Below are positions 49,951-62,657 of a stretch of 64,000 nt of DNA, piece by piece. The position numbers and the translations under genes are program-made. How positions within the stretch are numbered: position 1 is the first letter of the stretch; every line of letters starts with the position of its first letter. The stretch is from Pseudolabrys sp. Root1462 (lineage in GTDB: Bacteria > Pseudomonadota > Alphaproteobacteria > Rhizobiales > Xanthobacteraceae), in NCBI RefSeq assembly GCF_001426945.1, contig NZ_LMFS01000001.1, positions 1,813,487-1,877,486 on the forward strand, in the 5' to 3' direction. The notes under the pieces are model-generated. The model had not been told where the DNA came from. It saw only the letters and a list, made by a program, of their open reading frames with translations, and did no database searches.

Positions 49951-50838
49951 CTAACGGCCTTCGAACAGGGCCCGCTCCCGCCGCATGAGATCGACCAGAT
50001 AGTCGGACACCGTGCGGACCGGAGATGCGTTGCGGGCGTCGTTGCGCGTGAGCAGCCACAGCTCGCGATCGGGCGGCTTCTGCGGCAACGCGAGACGTAC
50101 GAGTGTCGGTTCGGTTGCCGCAAGGAAGTGCGGCAGCACGGCAATGCCCAGGCCGGCGCAGGCGGCGGCAATCTGCCCCGTTTGATAATTGCTGCGAAAG
50201 CCGATCCGAACTCCGCGAAAACGCTCGGCCAGCCAGCGCGCTTCGGGAAACTGTGCGCCGGCTTCGTCGAAACCGATGAGTGTCGGCGTCGCACCGTCGT
50301 TCAGCCGATCGCGCCATTCCGCCGTGCCGTAATACCCGTATCCGACCTTGGCGACGCGCCGCCCTAGAATGCCGCCACGCTCCGGCCGGCCGAGGCGCAG
50401 CGCGATGTCGGACTGGTGGCGGGGCAGACTGACGCGGGAGCGCTCTGTTGTGACCTCGAAATCGAGCGCGGGATGCATCTCCTGCAACGGCTTGAGCCTG
50501 GCGATCACATACGAGGCGACGCTCGGCGTTGCTGTCATGCGCACCAGGCCGGCGAGGGCCGGCGCTGCCTGCAACATCTTAAGCGCGGCTGCCGACTGCT
50601 CCATGGCGGTGGCCGCTTCGAGGGCCTGCCGTCCAGCCGCCGTCAGTTTGTAGCCGGTCGGACGGCGCTCCAGCAGCTTGGCGCCGAGCGTCTGTTCGAG
50701 ATTGGCGAACCGCCGCGCCACCGTCGCGTGATTGACCGCAAGTGCGCGAGCCGTCGCCGAAAGGCTGCCGTGCCGGGCCAGCGCGGCAAAAACACGGACG
50801 TCGCTCCAGTCCAGCCCTGTGTAAAAACGATCAGCCAT
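49951..50838 (-). CDS. LysR-family transcriptional regulator
   Basis: 295-residue regulator. The winged helix-turn-helix is in the first 65 residues ([37 protein letters not shown]), followed by the linker helix and two periplasmic-binding-like subdomains for an effector (the first opens [30 protein letters not shown] is a family point). The N-terminal domain resembles the group that recognises T-N11-A sites. It is divergent from the haloalkane dehalogenase gene with 86 bases between starts and a palindrome in the middle, the classical LysR layout, so it probably controls that gene. Effector unknown. It converges with tpiA (6 bases between stops). Confidence 0.9.
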   Translation of the reverse strand: MADRFYTGLDWSDVRVFAALARHGSLSATARALAVNHATVARRFANLEQTLGAKLLERRPTGYKLTAAGRQALEAATAMEQSAAALKMLQAAPALAGLVRMTATPSVASYVIARLKPLQEMHPALDFEVTTERSRVSLPRHQSDIALRLGRPERGGILGRRVAKVGYGYYGTAEWRDRLNDGATPTLIGFDEAGAQFPEARWLAERFRGVRIGFRSNYQTGQIAAACAGLGIAVLPHFLAATEPTLVRLALPQKPPDRELWLLTRNDARNASPVRTVSDYLVDLMRRERALFEGR

Positions 50839-50884
50839 TGATCGAAGTTAGCGAATTCCTGCGCAGCCGGCGAGCCCTTATCGC

Positions 50885-50902
50885 TTTCACCGGCCGGCGA
50901 AA
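50885..50902. promoter_or_regulatory. Imperfect 18-bp palindrome between LysR and dehalogenase genes
   Basis: TTTC-A-CCGGCCGG-C-GAAA: 8 of 9 base pairs match around the centre. It lies 47 bases from the LysR start and 23 bases before the dehalogenase start. A LysR-type dimer site is the natural reading; inference only. Confidence 0.5.
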
Positions 50903-50924
50903 CGCCCGGCACAACATAGGTGAA

Positions 50925-51812
50925 ATGATGACAACCATCAGTGCACTCGATCCGCATCCCCGACGCCGCGTGCGCGTCGCCGGAACGGAAATCAGCTTCG
51001 TTGAGGTGGGTAGCGGCGACCCGATCGTCTTTCTGCACGGCAATCCCACGTCGTCCTATCTCTGGCGAAATATTCTGCCGCGTGTCAGCGACCTCGGCCG
51101 TTGCCTCGCACCGGATCTCGTTGGCATGGGGCAGTCGGGGCCTTCGCCGACCGGGTCCTATCGCTTCGCCGACCATGCGGCCTGTCTCGATGCGTGGTTT
51201 GAAGCGCTTGGCCTTACGGACAGCGTCACGCTCGTCCTGCACGACTGGGGCTCGGCCCTCGGCTTCAACCGCGCCGCGCGGTTTCCCGAACAGATCCGCG
51301 CGATCGCCTACATGGAAGCCATCGTGCAGCCGCGCCGCTGGAGCGACTTTCCCGACGGGCGCGATCAGATTTTTCGCGCGCTGCGATCGGACAAAGGCGA
51401 ACGGATGGTGTTCGACGACAATTTCTTCGTGGAGACGGTGTTGCCGAAGAGCGTCTTGCGTCAGCTCAGCGAAGACGAAATGACGGCTTACCGTCAACCG
51501 TTTCTGCTGCGCGAAACACGCCGGCCCACCCTGGAATGGCCTCGCCAGCTTCCGATCGACGGCGAGCCGGCCGACGTCGTGGCGATCGTCGAGCACTACG
51601 GTGCCTGGCTGGCGGCATCGCCGGTCGCCAAGCTCTTCATCAACGCGGAACCAGGGGTGCTGATTACGGGCCGGGCGAGAGAATTCTGCCGGACCTGGCC
51701 CAATCAGCGCGAGGTGACGGTCAAGGGTAGCCATTACCTCCAGGAGGATTCCCCCGCGGAAATTGGCGCGGCGCTCCGTGCCTTTCTGCTGGATAACCGG
51801 GCCGCAGCCTGA
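50925..51812 (+). CDS. Haloalkane dehalogenase, LinB-like
   Basis: 295-residue alpha/beta hydrolase of haloalkane dehalogenase subfamily II, which hydrolyses carbon-halogen bonds to alcohols and halide. The full catalytic pentad can be seen: nucleophile Asp107 and halide-binding Trp108 in [12 protein letters not shown], Asn40 in [14 protein letters not shown], acid Glu131 in IAYMEAIV, and His270 in [12 protein letters not shown]. Positions match Sphingobium LinB (N38, D108, W109, E132, H272), and stretches such as INAEPG and FCRTWPNQ are shared with it as I recall. ATG 50925 gives 295 residues against 296 for LinB; ATG 50928 is equal. Natural substrate unknown. Probably under the divergent LysR regulator. 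Confidence 0.92.
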   Translation: MMTTISALDPHPRRRVRVAGTEISFVEVGSGDPIVFLHGNPTSSYLWRNILPRVSDLGRCLAPDLVGMGQSGPSPTGSYRFADHAACLDAWFEALGLTDSVTLVLHDWGSALGFNRAARFPEQIRAIAYMEAIVQPRRWSDFPDGRDQIFRALRSDKGERMVFDDNFFVETVLPKSVLRQLSEDEMTAYRQPFLLRETRRPTLEWPRQLPIDGEPADVVAIVEHYGAWLAASPVAKLFINAEPGVLITGRAREFCRTWPNQREVTVKGSHYLQEDSPAEIGAALRAFLLDNRAAA

Positions 51813-51829
51813 GCGGCGGCGAGGATCGG

Positions 51830-51854
51830 CCGGCCGGGACCAGGTTCCGGCCGG
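51830..51854 (+). terminator. Hairpin downstream of the dehalogenase gene
   Basis: CCGGCCGGGA (51830-51839) pairs with TTCCGGCCGG (51845-51854) with one G-T wobble and a 5-base loop, 18 bases after the stop. No T-run follows, so it may be a weak or Rho-assisted terminator. Confidence 0.4.
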
Positions 51855-51961
51855 TCAGCCGGGCCCGACCTGGAAATAGGGGATTCTCAAGCTGCCGCCG
51901 CGATTTACTGCGGGCAGGGTGGAAATCGCCGGCGCGATCGTGTAGAGACCGCCGCGAATTC

Positions 51962-51968
51962 CTATATA
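51962..51968 (+). promoter_or_regulatory. Possible -10 element for secG
   Basis: CTATATA within TTCCTATATAGCG, about 72 bases before the secG ATG, resembles the -10 region before rpsB (CCTATATAAG). No convincing -35 box is seen 17 bases upstream. Because TATATA is a palindrome, the direction is uncertain. Confidence 0.25.
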
Positions 51969-52040
51969 GCGGGCTGGACGCGCCGGAATTGGCAGCGACC
52001 TGCCGGGCTTTAAGCAGATTTTGCAAACGGACGCCTCGAG

Positions 52041-52454
52041 ATGCAGCACGTCGTAATTGTCATTCACCTGATGCTGGTGCTCGCCCTGATCGGGGTGGTG
52101 CTGCTTCAGCGCTCCGAAGGCGGCGGGCTCGGCATTGGCGGCGGCGGCGCCGGCAGCTTCATGTCGAACCGCGGCGCCGGCAACGTGCTGACGCGGGCGA
52201 CTGCGATCCTGGCGGGCCTGTTCTTTGCGACCAGCCTGATCCTTTCGATTCTCGCCGGCATGAACCGGGCCCCGACCTCGATCCTGCAAGGCAATAATCC
52301 GGCGGCGCCGGCCAGCGCACCGGGTTCGACCCCGCCGCTTGGCACCGGCGGTGGCGGACTTCTGAATCAGCTCGGGGGCGGCCAACCGGCCGCGCCGGCA
52401 GCACCCGCGGCGCCGGCTGCGCCCTCCGGGCCCCAAGTCCCGCAGTCGAAATAG
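52041..52454 (+). CDS. secG: Preprotein translocase subunit SecG
   Basis: 137-residue membrane subunit of SecYEG. Two helices are visible: residues 3-22 (HVVIVIHLMLVLALIGVVLL) and about 50-70 (ATAILAGLFFATSLILSIL). Between them is the conserved cytoplasmic QRSEGGGLGIGGGGAGSFMSNRG. After residue 75 comes a Pro/Ala/Gly-rich low-complexity tail of about 60 residues, longer than in E. coli (110 total). A strong hairpin terminator follows. It precedes pyrG, the normal order in alphaproteobacteria. Confidence 0.93.
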   Translation: MQHVVIVIHLMLVLALIGVVLLQRSEGGGLGIGGGGAGSFMSNRGAGNVLTRATAILAGLFFATSLILSILAGMNRAPTSILQGNNPAAPASAPGSTPPLGTGGGGLLNQLGGGQPAAPAAPAAPAAPSGPQVPQSK

Positions 52455-52462
52455 CAACTGAC

Positions 52463-52487
52463 GAAGGGCCGGACGTTCCGGCCCTTC
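52463..52487 (+). terminator. Terminator of secG
   Basis: GAAGGGCCGGA and TCCGGCCCTTC form a perfect 11-bp stem with the loop CGT, 8 bases after the secG stop, followed by TGACTTTTGG. The T-run is short and offset but the stem is strong. Confidence 0.7.
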
Positions 52488-52668
52488 TGACTTTTGGAAC
52501 ATGTCGAAGGAGATCAGGCGAGGGCGCTCGCGCGTCCGGCGGCCGGATCGGATATGGCGTTAACAAACCAATGCAAGCACTGACGACCACGGCACTTTTT
52601 CCCGCTACGCACAGGCGCGGGGCAGCTTTTCGATTTTCGCTCTCCCCGAATCGATTCGCGACGGCTAG

Positions 52669-54309
<1,641 letters not shown>

Positions 54310-54328
54310 CCCGCCGCTGAAAAAATAA

Positions 54329-54357
54329 ATGGCCGCGGAGCGCGGCTCCGCGGCCAT
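54329..54357 (-). terminator. Bidirectional terminator between pyrG and aqpZ
   Basis: ATGGCCGCGGAGC (54329-54341) and GCTCCGCGGCCAT (54345-54357) form a perfect 13-bp stem with a GCG loop. On the minus strand it is followed by TTATTTTTTC, an ideal Rho-independent terminator for aqpZ; on the plus strand CTTCTTATC follows, weaker but usable for pyrG. Confidence 0.85.
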
Positions 54358-54371
54358 CTTCTTATCCGTCG

Positions 54372-55085
54372 TCAGGCTTCTTTGGCCTCGAGCAGGCCGC
54401 TGGCGAACAGCCAGCCGGCGAGGCCGGCACCGATCAGCGGTGCCGCGATGAACAGCCACACTTGGCCGAGCGCTGCAGGATTCCCGGCCGCGCCGACGAT
54501 TGCCGGACCAAGCGAGCGCGCCGGATTGACCGACACACCGGTGACATTGATGCCGACGATGTGGATCGCGGTCAGCGTCAAGCCGATGGCGAGACCGGCC
54601 AGTCCGTGGATGTGGGTCGGATTGTTCTTCTGCGTGACGCCGAGAATGCAGACCAGGAACAGGAACGTCGCGACCGCCTCGAAGACGAAGGCCGACGTCA
54701 TGTTGTATTCGCCAAGATAGCCTGCGCCCCAGCCATTCTGGCCGAGCCCGCCGTTCCAACCGGACGCCTTGCCCGAGAGGATGAAATACAGGACCGCCGC
54801 GCCGACGATGGCGCCCAGCACCTGAGCGATCGCATAAGTAATCAATTCACCGAACGACATGCGGCCGGCAACGAAGACGCCGAAACTGACGGCCGGGTTG
54901 ACGTGACAGCCCGAGATCGGGCCGATGCCGTAGGCCATTGCAACAATCGCCAAGCCGAACGCGAAAGCGATGCCCAGCACGTCGATCGCGGTGGCACCTT
55001 TGCCCATGCCGGCGATAACGGCAGCGCCGCACCCGAAGAAGACCAAAGTGAATGTGCCGATGAACTCCGCGAGTGGTTTTTGCAT
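54372..55085 (-). CDS. aqpZ: Aquaporin Z
   Basis: 237-residue water channel of the MIP family. Six membrane helices and two half-helices are visible, with both NPA motifs: GCHVNPAVSFGVF (first) and GVSVNPARSLGPA (second, with the Arg of the selectivity filter). The N-terminal QKPLAEFIGTFTLVFFGCGAAV is typical of AqpZ. The start at 55085 removes 11 upstream residues that are not family-like. It converges with pyrG across the shared terminator and is monocistronic. Confidence 0.95.
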   Translation of the reverse strand: MQKPLAEFIGTFTLVFFGCGAAVIAGMGKGATAIDVLGIAFAFGLAIVAMAYGIGPISGCHVNPAVSFGVFVAGRMSFGELITYAIAQVLGAIVGAAVLYFILSGKASGWNGGLGQNGWGAGYLGEYNMTSAFVFEAVATFLFLVCILGVTQKNNPTHIHGLAGLAIGLTLTAIHIVGINVTGVSVNPARSLGPAIVGAAGNPAALGQVWLFIAAPLIGAGLAGWLFASGLLEAKEA

Positions 55086-55367
55086 TGCAGTGCCTTCCAT
55101 GTGATTCCAATGCGGCACATTGGCGTCAAAGGCGTGTCATGTCATGAGCTGCGGTGTGCTCTTCAACAGTCTGCTCTGATATTAAGGAGCGGATCTGCCG
55201 CACCTGCGAACTGTTCTAAATAATCGAGCCTACCGTGAAACGGTCCGTGCGTGACCTTGGCGGCTTTGACGCGATGCTCGATGACGGTGGCCTTGTTCGC
55301 GCGGTGGCCACGCGGTATCTCTGGCGCCGCGTTCCCGATTGCAATCAACCGCCGCCGGAGATTGATC

Positions 55368-55694
55368 ATGATTTACGAGCTTCGCGTCTATCGCTGCATT
55401 CCCGGCAGGTTGCCGGCGCTGCTCAAGCGCTTCGAGAATGCGACGCTGAAGCTCTGGGACAAGCACGGCATCAAGCAGGCCGGCTTCTGGACCACGGTGA
55501 TCGGCGAATCCAACATGGATCTGACCTACATGCTGAAGTGGGAATCGCTCGCCGAGCGCGAGCGTCTGTGGGCGGCCTTCATGAGCGATCCGGACTGGCA
55601 GTCGGCGCGAGCTGAGTCGGAGAAGGACGGCCAGATCGTCGCCAATATCACCAGCAGCTTCCTGCAGCCGACCGCGTTCTCGGCGGCGAAATAG
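55368..55694 (+). CDS. NIPSNAP family protein
   Basis: 108-residue dimeric alpha/beta-barrel (ferredoxin-like) protein. MIYELRVYRCIPGRLPALLKRFE at the start, FWTTVIGESNMDLTYMLKWESLAERERLW in the middle and SSFLQPT at the end fit the NIPSNAP domain. The start at 55368 follows GCCGGAG. Biochemical function unknown; bacterial members often sit beside VOC or oxygenase genes. The VOC gene starts 7 bases after its stop, so the two are co-transcribed. Confidence 0.88.
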   Translation: MIYELRVYRCIPGRLPALLKRFENATLKLWDKHGIKQAGFWTTVIGESNMDLTYMLKWESLAERERLWAAFMSDPDWQSARAESEKDGQIVANITSSFLQPTAFSAAK

Positions 55695-55701
55695 CGGCGC
55701 G

Positions 55702-56505
55702 ATGCCTCGAGGTCTCGATCATATCGTCCATGCGGTGCGCGACCTCGTCGTCGCCGCCGCGCTTTATCGCGATCTCGGTTTCACCGTCGGCGCGCGCAAC
55801 AAACATCCGTGGGGCACGCATAACCACGTTGTGCAGTTTCCTGGTTTCTTCATCGAAATCCTGATGCTCGCCGAGCCGGATAAGCTCGACAATGGCGGCT
55901 TCTCGCAGGAGTTCGGCATCTACAACCGCGACTTCGCGGCGCGGCATGAAGGACTGTCGATGCTGGTGATGGAGTCGCACGACTCCGACGCCGACGTCGC
56001 GGCCTTCAAGGCCGCCGGCATCGCCGCATCCGAGAAGATGCGGTTCGAGCGCGAGGGTAAACGGCCCGATGGCACGCCGGTTCACGTGGCCTTCTCGCTT
56101 GCATTTGCGCGGGACAAAGGGGCGTCAGAGGCGCGTTTCTTCACGTGCCAGCAGCACTATCCGCAGAACTTCTGGAATCCGGCATTCCAGCAGCACGCCA
56201 ACGGCGCCACCGGCATCGGCGATATCGTCATGGTGGCGAACGAACCGGCGCGGCACCGCGACTTTCTGCAGGCCTACACCGGCGCGGCGGCGGTCTCCGC
56301 CGAGCGCGGCGGCTTGCGGGTCGAGTTGCCGCGCGGCGCGATAGACGTCCTGACCCCCGATGCCTACACGGCGCGATACGACCTTTCGCCGCCGGATACA
56401 TCGAACGGGCCGCGCCTTGCCGCCATGCGCTTTGCCGGGTCCTGGTCCGAGCGCCGCCGGCTGGTCGGCGCGCTCGGCGCAGGCCTTATATTCGGCCGGG
56501 ATTGA
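55702..56505 (+). CDS. VOC family (glyoxalase-like domain) protein
   Basis: 267-residue protein with the vicinal oxygen chelate fold. LDHIVHAVRDLVVAAALYRDLGFTVG is the first VOC module with the metal-ligand His; HNHVVQFPGFFIEIL follows; a second module begins GIGDIVMVANEPARHRDFLQAYTG, so the gene encodes both halves of a barrel. This resembles glyoxalase-3-type domain proteins of rhizobia. The reaction is unknown. It is paired with the NIPSNAP gene upstream and ends 48 bases before kdsA. Confidence 0.85.
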   Translation: MPRGLDHIVHAVRDLVVAAALYRDLGFTVGARNKHPWGTHNHVVQFPGFFIEILMLAEPDKLDNGGFSQEFGIYNRDFAARHEGLSMLVMESHDSDADVAAFKAAGIAASEKMRFEREGKRPDGTPVHVAFSLAFARDKGASEARFFTCQQHYPQNFWNPAFQQHANGATGIGDIVMVANEPARHRDFLQAYTGAAAVSAERGGLRVELPRGAIDVLTPDAYTARYDLSPPDTSNGPRLAAMRFAGSWSERRRLVGALGAGLIFGRD

Positions 56506-56553
56506 CCCTGACCGGACGCGGTCGCATGGTCCGCGCCAACCGGGAGCACGAGA

Positions 56554-57399
56554 TTGGATCAGAGCCTCAAGCCTAATGCGGTCGTCGAGATTGGCTTCGG
56601 CAATGTGCGGTTCGGCAATGACTTGCCGCTGACGCTCATCGCCGGCCCTTGTCAGCTCGAGAGCCGGGCGCACGCGCTGGAGATGGCTTCGGCCTTGAAG
56701 GAGATCGCTGCGAGGACGGGCGTCGGCCTCGTCTTCAAGACCTCGTTCGACAAGGCCAACCGCACCTCGGCCTCGGCCGCGCGTGGCGTCGGGCTCGAGG
56801 CGGCGCTGCCGGTTTTCGCCGAGATCCGCGAGACCCTGAAGCTGCCCGTACTCACCGACGTGCATGACGCCGACCAATGCGCCATCGCCGCGGAGGCGGT
56901 CGACGTGCTGCAGATCCCGGCGTTCCTCAGCCGACAGACCGATCTGTTGATCGCGGCCGCCAGAACTGGCCGCGCCGTCAACGTCAAGAAAGGCCAGTTC
57001 CTGGCGCCCTGGGACATGAAGAACGTCGTCGCCAAGATTGTCGGGGCCGGCAATCGCAACGTCATGCTCACCGAGCGCGGCGCGTCCTTCGGCTACAACA
57101 CGCTGGTCTCGGACATGCGCGCGCTGCCGATCATGGCGCGCACCGGCGCGCCGGTGATCTTCGATGCCACGCATTCGGTACAGCAACCGGGCGGGCAGGG
57201 TACTTCATCGGGCGGCGAGCGCGAATTCGTGCCGGTGCTGGCGCGTGCCGCCGTCGCCGTCGGCGTCGCCGGCGTCTTCATCGAGACGCATCAGGATCCC
57301 GATCACGCGCCGTCCGACGGACCCAACATGGTGCCGCTCAAGGACATGGAGGCGCTCGTCAAGCGCCTCGTGGCGTTCGATCGCCTCGCCAAGGCGTGA
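56554..57399 (+). CDS. kdsA: 3-deoxy-8-phosphooctulonate synthase
   Basis: 281-residue TIM-barrel enzyme condensing arabinose 5-phosphate and PEP to Kdo 8-phosphate, needed for the LPS core on lipid [21 protein letters not shown] opens the active site; [46 protein letters not shown] and [12 protein letters not shown] follow. The only start that fits is TTG at 56554, with GGAG 9-12 bases upstream; no in-frame ATG precedes the core. It may be read with the VOC gene or from its own promoter. Confidence 0.96.
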   Translation: MDQSLKPNAVVEIGFGNVRFGNDLPLTLIAGPCQLESRAHALEMASALKEIAARTGVGLVFKTSFDKANRTSASAARGVGLEAALPVFAEIRETLKLPVLTDVHDADQCAIAAEAVDVLQIPAFLSRQTDLLIAAARTGRAVNVKKGQFLAPWDMKNVVAKIVGAGNRNVMLTERGASFGYNTLVSDMRALPIMARTGAPVIFDATHSVQQPGGQGTSSGGEREFVPVLARAAVAVGVAGVFIETHQDPDHAPSDGPNMVPLKDMEALVKRLVAFDRLAKA

Positions 57400-57471
57400 C
57401 ACGGGCTTTGTGCTGTCGCAGAACCGTCATTGAACTGTGATGATTGCGAGAGGTCCGCGGGGAGCCATCTC

Positions 57472-58083
57472 ATGTCCGTCATTGCCAGTGTCGAGCAACT
57501 CGAAGCCCTGTACGGCACGCCCGGCGAGGCTTCGACCGTCAAGGAAATCGACTGGATCTCGCTGGAGTATCGCCGGCTGATCGAGGCCTCGCCCTTCGCG
57601 GTGCTCGCGACCGTCGGGCCGGAGGGCCTCGATTGCTCGCCGCGCGGCGACCGGCCCGGTTTCGTCCGCATCGCCGATGAGCGGACGCTGCTGCTACCGG
57701 ACCGGCGCGGCAACAATCGCGTCGACTCGCTGCGCAACATCGTGCGGGACCCGCGTTGCGCGCTGCTGTTCATGATTCCCGGCGCCGGCACCACTTTGCG
57801 CGTCAACGGCCGCGCGCAGCTCAGCATCGATTCGCAGTTGCTGGCGTCCTTTGCCGTCGGTGAGAAGGCGCCGCGCTCGGTCATGGTGTTCACGGTCGAG
57901 ACGATCTTCTTCCAGTGCGCCCGCGCGATCGTACGGTCCGATCTGTGGAACCCGGCGACTCATGTCGCCGTGGAAACCCTGCCGACGCCCGGGCAAATCC
58001 TCTCCGCGCTCAGCGAGGCCAAGGTGGGCGGCGAGCGCTACGACCAGGAATGGCCGGAGCGGGCGCGGCTGAGCCTGTGGTAA
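57472..58083 (+). CDS. FMN-dependent PPOX-type flavoprotein (pyridoxamine 5'-phosphate oxidase family)
   Basis: 203-residue split-barrel protein. ASPFAVLATVGPEGLDCSPRGD is the FMN-phosphate strand pair typical of the family, followed by TLLLPDRRGNNRVDSLRNIV and LLFMIPGAGTTLRVNGRAQL. The pattern fits the MSMEG_1061-like subgroup of FMN- or F420-binding reductases better than PdxH. The start at 57472 has GGGGAG upstream; TTG 57430 is less likely. Substrate unknown. It follows kdsA by 72 bases. Confidence 0.85.
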   Translation: MSVIASVEQLEALYGTPGEASTVKEIDWISLEYRRLIEASPFAVLATVGPEGLDCSPRGDRPGFVRIADERTLLLPDRRGNNRVDSLRNIVRDPRCALLFMIPGAGTTLRVNGRAQLSIDSQLLASFAVGEKAPRSVMVFTVETIFFQCARAIVRSDLWNPATHVAVETLPTPGQILSALSEAKVGGERYDQEWPERARLSLW

Positions 58084-58196
58084 TTACAGATTGACGCGCG
58101 ACAGCGGCGGCGAATAAGGGCAATGCAGCCCGGCCGCTCGTTTTTCCCACGCCACATCGCTAGTGTGCCCGCGGTCGAAAGGACCAGACCGCATTC

Positions 58197-59353
58197 ATGA
58201 ACCGCGTCATCACGATCATCGCTTTCGTTTCGTTTGCCGGCGCGATGTTCACCCGCTCGGTCGACCCGATCATTCCGCAGATCGCCGACGGCCTCGGCAC
58301 CGACGCGGCCACCGCCGCGCTGCTGTCCACGGCTTACGCGCTGCCTTACGCGATCGTTCAGCCTGCGCTTGGCCTGCTCGCCGACATGTTCAATAAGGCG
58401 CGGCTGATGCTGATCTGTCTGGCCATCGTCGCGGCCGCGACCCTTGCCGGCGCGCTGGTGACGAGCTTTCCGCTGATGATGGCGAGCCGCGCCATCACCG
58501 GCATGGGTTCGGGCGGTCTCGTCCCGATCGCCTTCGCCATTCTCGGCGATCTCGTCCCGGTCAATAAGCGGCAGGTGGCGATGGGCCGCCTTCTGTTTGC
58601 GATCATGAGCGGCAATCTGTTGGGCGCGACGGCGGCCGGTTTTATCGGCGATCTGTTGGGCTGGCGCGCCGTGTTCACGGTGATGGCGGTGCTCGGCTTC
58701 GTCATTCTTGCCGCGGCCTTCTACGGCCTTCGCGGCGTCGGCCAGCGCGGCGGCGGCTTCGATGTGGCTGTGATCCGATCCGGCTACAGCGCCATCTTCA
58801 CCAACCCTTTGGCCAAGTTCTGCTTCACCGCGGTCGCCGTCGAGGGTGCGTTGATGTATGGCGTATTCCCGCATCTGGCCGCGCTGTTTCACGATATGGG
58901 CGAGACGCGCGCTTCAATCCCGGGCCTGGTCATCGGCGGCTTTGCTCTCGGCGGCGTGCTTTACAGCATTCGCGTGAGCCTGCTGCTGCGCCTGTTCGGA
59001 GAAAACTGGATGATGCGGATCGGCGGTCTGCTGATGGGGCTTACCGTCGGCTTCATCGCACTGCGGGCGCCTTGGCAGGCCGACGTCGTCGATTTCGCCA
59101 TTCTCGGGCTTGGCTTCTACATGCTGCATGGCGTGATCCAGATCTACGCCAGCGAGCTTGCGCCGGCCGCGCGCGGCTCGGCGATGGCGCTGCACTCGTT
59201 TTTCTATTTTCTCGGACAGGCCGCGGGGCCGGCGATCTACACCTTCGGCTTCGGCGTCGCCGGCGTCACACCGATGCTGATCGGCGCCGGCGTGCTTCTG
59301 ATCTTGAACGGCGTCGTCACCGCGCACTATCTGCGGCGGCCGGCGTCTGCGAC

Positions 59354-59357
<4 letters not shown>
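58197..59357 (+). CDS. Major facilitator superfamily transporter
   Basis: 386-residue membrane protein with about 12 helices in two six-helix halves. The loop 2-3 motif appears as [14 protein letters not shown], and the helix-4 region is [25 protein letters not shown], typical of DHA1-like drug or metabolite exporters. The central loop is short and carries an [11 protein letters not shown]-type stretch. Substrate unknown. Its stop overlaps the convergent queF stop by 4 bases. Confidence 0.88.
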
Positions 59358-61235
<1,878 letters not shown>

Positions 61236-61339
61236 TCCTGGAGCTTTGCTAAAGTGATGCCGCAGGCTGACTGACGGCTTGTCATTGGGGCCGAAAGACC
61301 CCAGGTTGCGGAGCCATATCGTGCAGCCAGAGGTTCCGT

Positions 61340-62143
61340 ATGGACCAGACCGTATCCATTGCGCGTCATGATCGCCTGCGTGCGGTCGATGCCCTGTCGG
61401 ATTACGTGGCGCGTTCGATTGACGGCGCGCGGGCGGTGGAGAAGCCCTTCTTCCATCTCGAGTTCGATCACGTCTTTCCCGACGATCTCTATGGCCAGAT
61501 CCTGGCGCTGATGCCGGAGAGCGACGATTACCGGCCGATGCACGGCCGCAGCAAAGGTCACGACCTCGAGGACGGCACTCATACCCGGGTCAAGATCGAT
61601 CTGTTTCCCGAATACATCCGCAACCTGCCGGGGCCGAAGAAGGCGCTGTGGGATCTGGTCGGCCGCGCGCTGTGCTCGGAGAAAGTCAAGCAGGCTTTCG
61701 TGCGGCGCTTGGCGCCCGGTCTGTCGAAGCGGTTCGGGGCGGACTTCGCCAAGGTCGGGCTCTATCCGATCCCGATCCTGACGCGGGACATCCCCGGCTA
61801 CCTGATCACCCCGCACACGGACACACACTGGAAGGGTATTACCGTCCAGTTCTATCTGCCAGCGGACGACGCCAACACTGACGTCGGGACCATCTTCCAC
61901 TCCGTCGAGCCGGACGGCTCGAAGCCTCGCCACAGCCAGATGCGTTTCGCCCGCAACAGCGGCTATGCCTTCGCGGTCGGCAGCGACACGTGGCACTCGG
62001 CCGATCCGGTCCACGCCGGAGTCAAAACCCGCGATTCGATCCTGCTGACCTATTTCGTCGATCGGGACGTGCTCCAGGTCCTGCGCAATCGGGGCAAGCG
62101 GCTGGGCAATTTCCTGCTCAATGAGGTCCGGCACCGGGTTTGA
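61340..62143 (+). CDS. 2-oxoglutarate/Fe(II)-dependent oxygenase superfamily protein
   Basis: 267-residue protein with the double-stranded beta-helix of Fe(II)/2OG oxygenases. The metal triad is visible: His159 and Asp161 in LITPHTDTHWKGI, and His219 in VGSDTWHSADPV; an Arg about 10 residues later (Arg231 in GVKTRDSILL) would bind 2-oxoglutarate. The N-terminal helical part has FPDDLYGQILALMP, as in prolyl-hydroxylase-like members linked to glycan or peptide modification. Substrate unknown. It lies between eno and ftsB, an insertion into an otherwise standard eno-ftsB-pdhA order. Confidence 0.82.
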   Translation: MDQTVSIARHDRLRAVDALSDYVARSIDGARAVEKPFFHLEFDHVFPDDLYGQILALMPESDDYRPMHGRSKGHDLEDGTHTRVKIDLFPEYIRNLPGPKKALWDLVGRALCSEKVKQAFVRRLAPGLSKRFGADFAKVGLYPIPILTRDIPGYLITPHTDTHWKGITVQFYLPADDANTDVGTIFHSVEPDGSKPRHSQMRFARNSGYAFAVGSDTWHSADPVHAGVKTRDSILLTYFVDRDVLQVLRNRGKRLGNFLLNEVRHRV

Positions 62144-62194
62144 AGCGGCCCATTAAACCGCCTTTAACGCGGTTGCGGCAATTTGGCGCCCGCC

Positions 62195-62512
62195 ATGGTT
62201 TCGCACCGCCGCCGCCGCACCATCCTGACCGCTATAGGTCTTTATCTGTTTGCCGCCGCTTTCGTCGGCTACTTTGCGGTGAATGCCTTCACCGGCAACC
62301 ATGGCTTGCGCGCGCAACAAGAAATCGAACAACGCCTCGCGCGGATGCAGGCGGAACTCGACGAGGTCAAGGCCGAGCGGACGGTCTGGGAGCGGCGGGT
62401 CAGCCTGCTGCGCTCGGACAAGATCGATCCCGATATGCTCGACGAACGCGCCCGGGCCTTGATCGGCTTTGCCGATCCGCGCGATGTGACGCTGCTCCTG
62501 GCGCCGCGCTAA
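62195..62512 (+). CDS. ftsB: Cell division protein FtsB (septum formation initiator)
   Basis: 105-residue bitopic protein of the divisome, acting with FtsL and FtsQ. A short basic tail (MVSHRRRR) precedes one membrane helix at about residues 12-32 (AIGLYLFAAAFVGYFAV), followed by a coiled coil (ARMQAELDEVKAERTVWERRV) and the C-terminal DPDMLDERARALIGFADPRD typical of the DivIC family. The start at 62195 is favoured over 62183. Position between eno and pdhA matches other alphaproteobacteria. Confidence 0.9.
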   Translation: MVSHRRRRTILTAIGLYLFAAAFVGYFAVNAFTGNHGLRAQQEIEQRLARMQAELDEVKAERTVWERRVSLLRSDKIDPDMLDERARALIGFADPRDVTLLLAPR

Positions 62513-62657
62513 GTCTTCTTCAGTCCGGAAAGCCCATCGTGCCGCGCGTTGCTGCGTTGCACCTGCGGGGGTGTGCCGCTTCCGCGCCTCGGTTATTTAC
62601 GGTATGGGTCGGGTGGGATCGAAAGGTCGCGCCCAGCCTCGACCGTTGTGACGAAGG

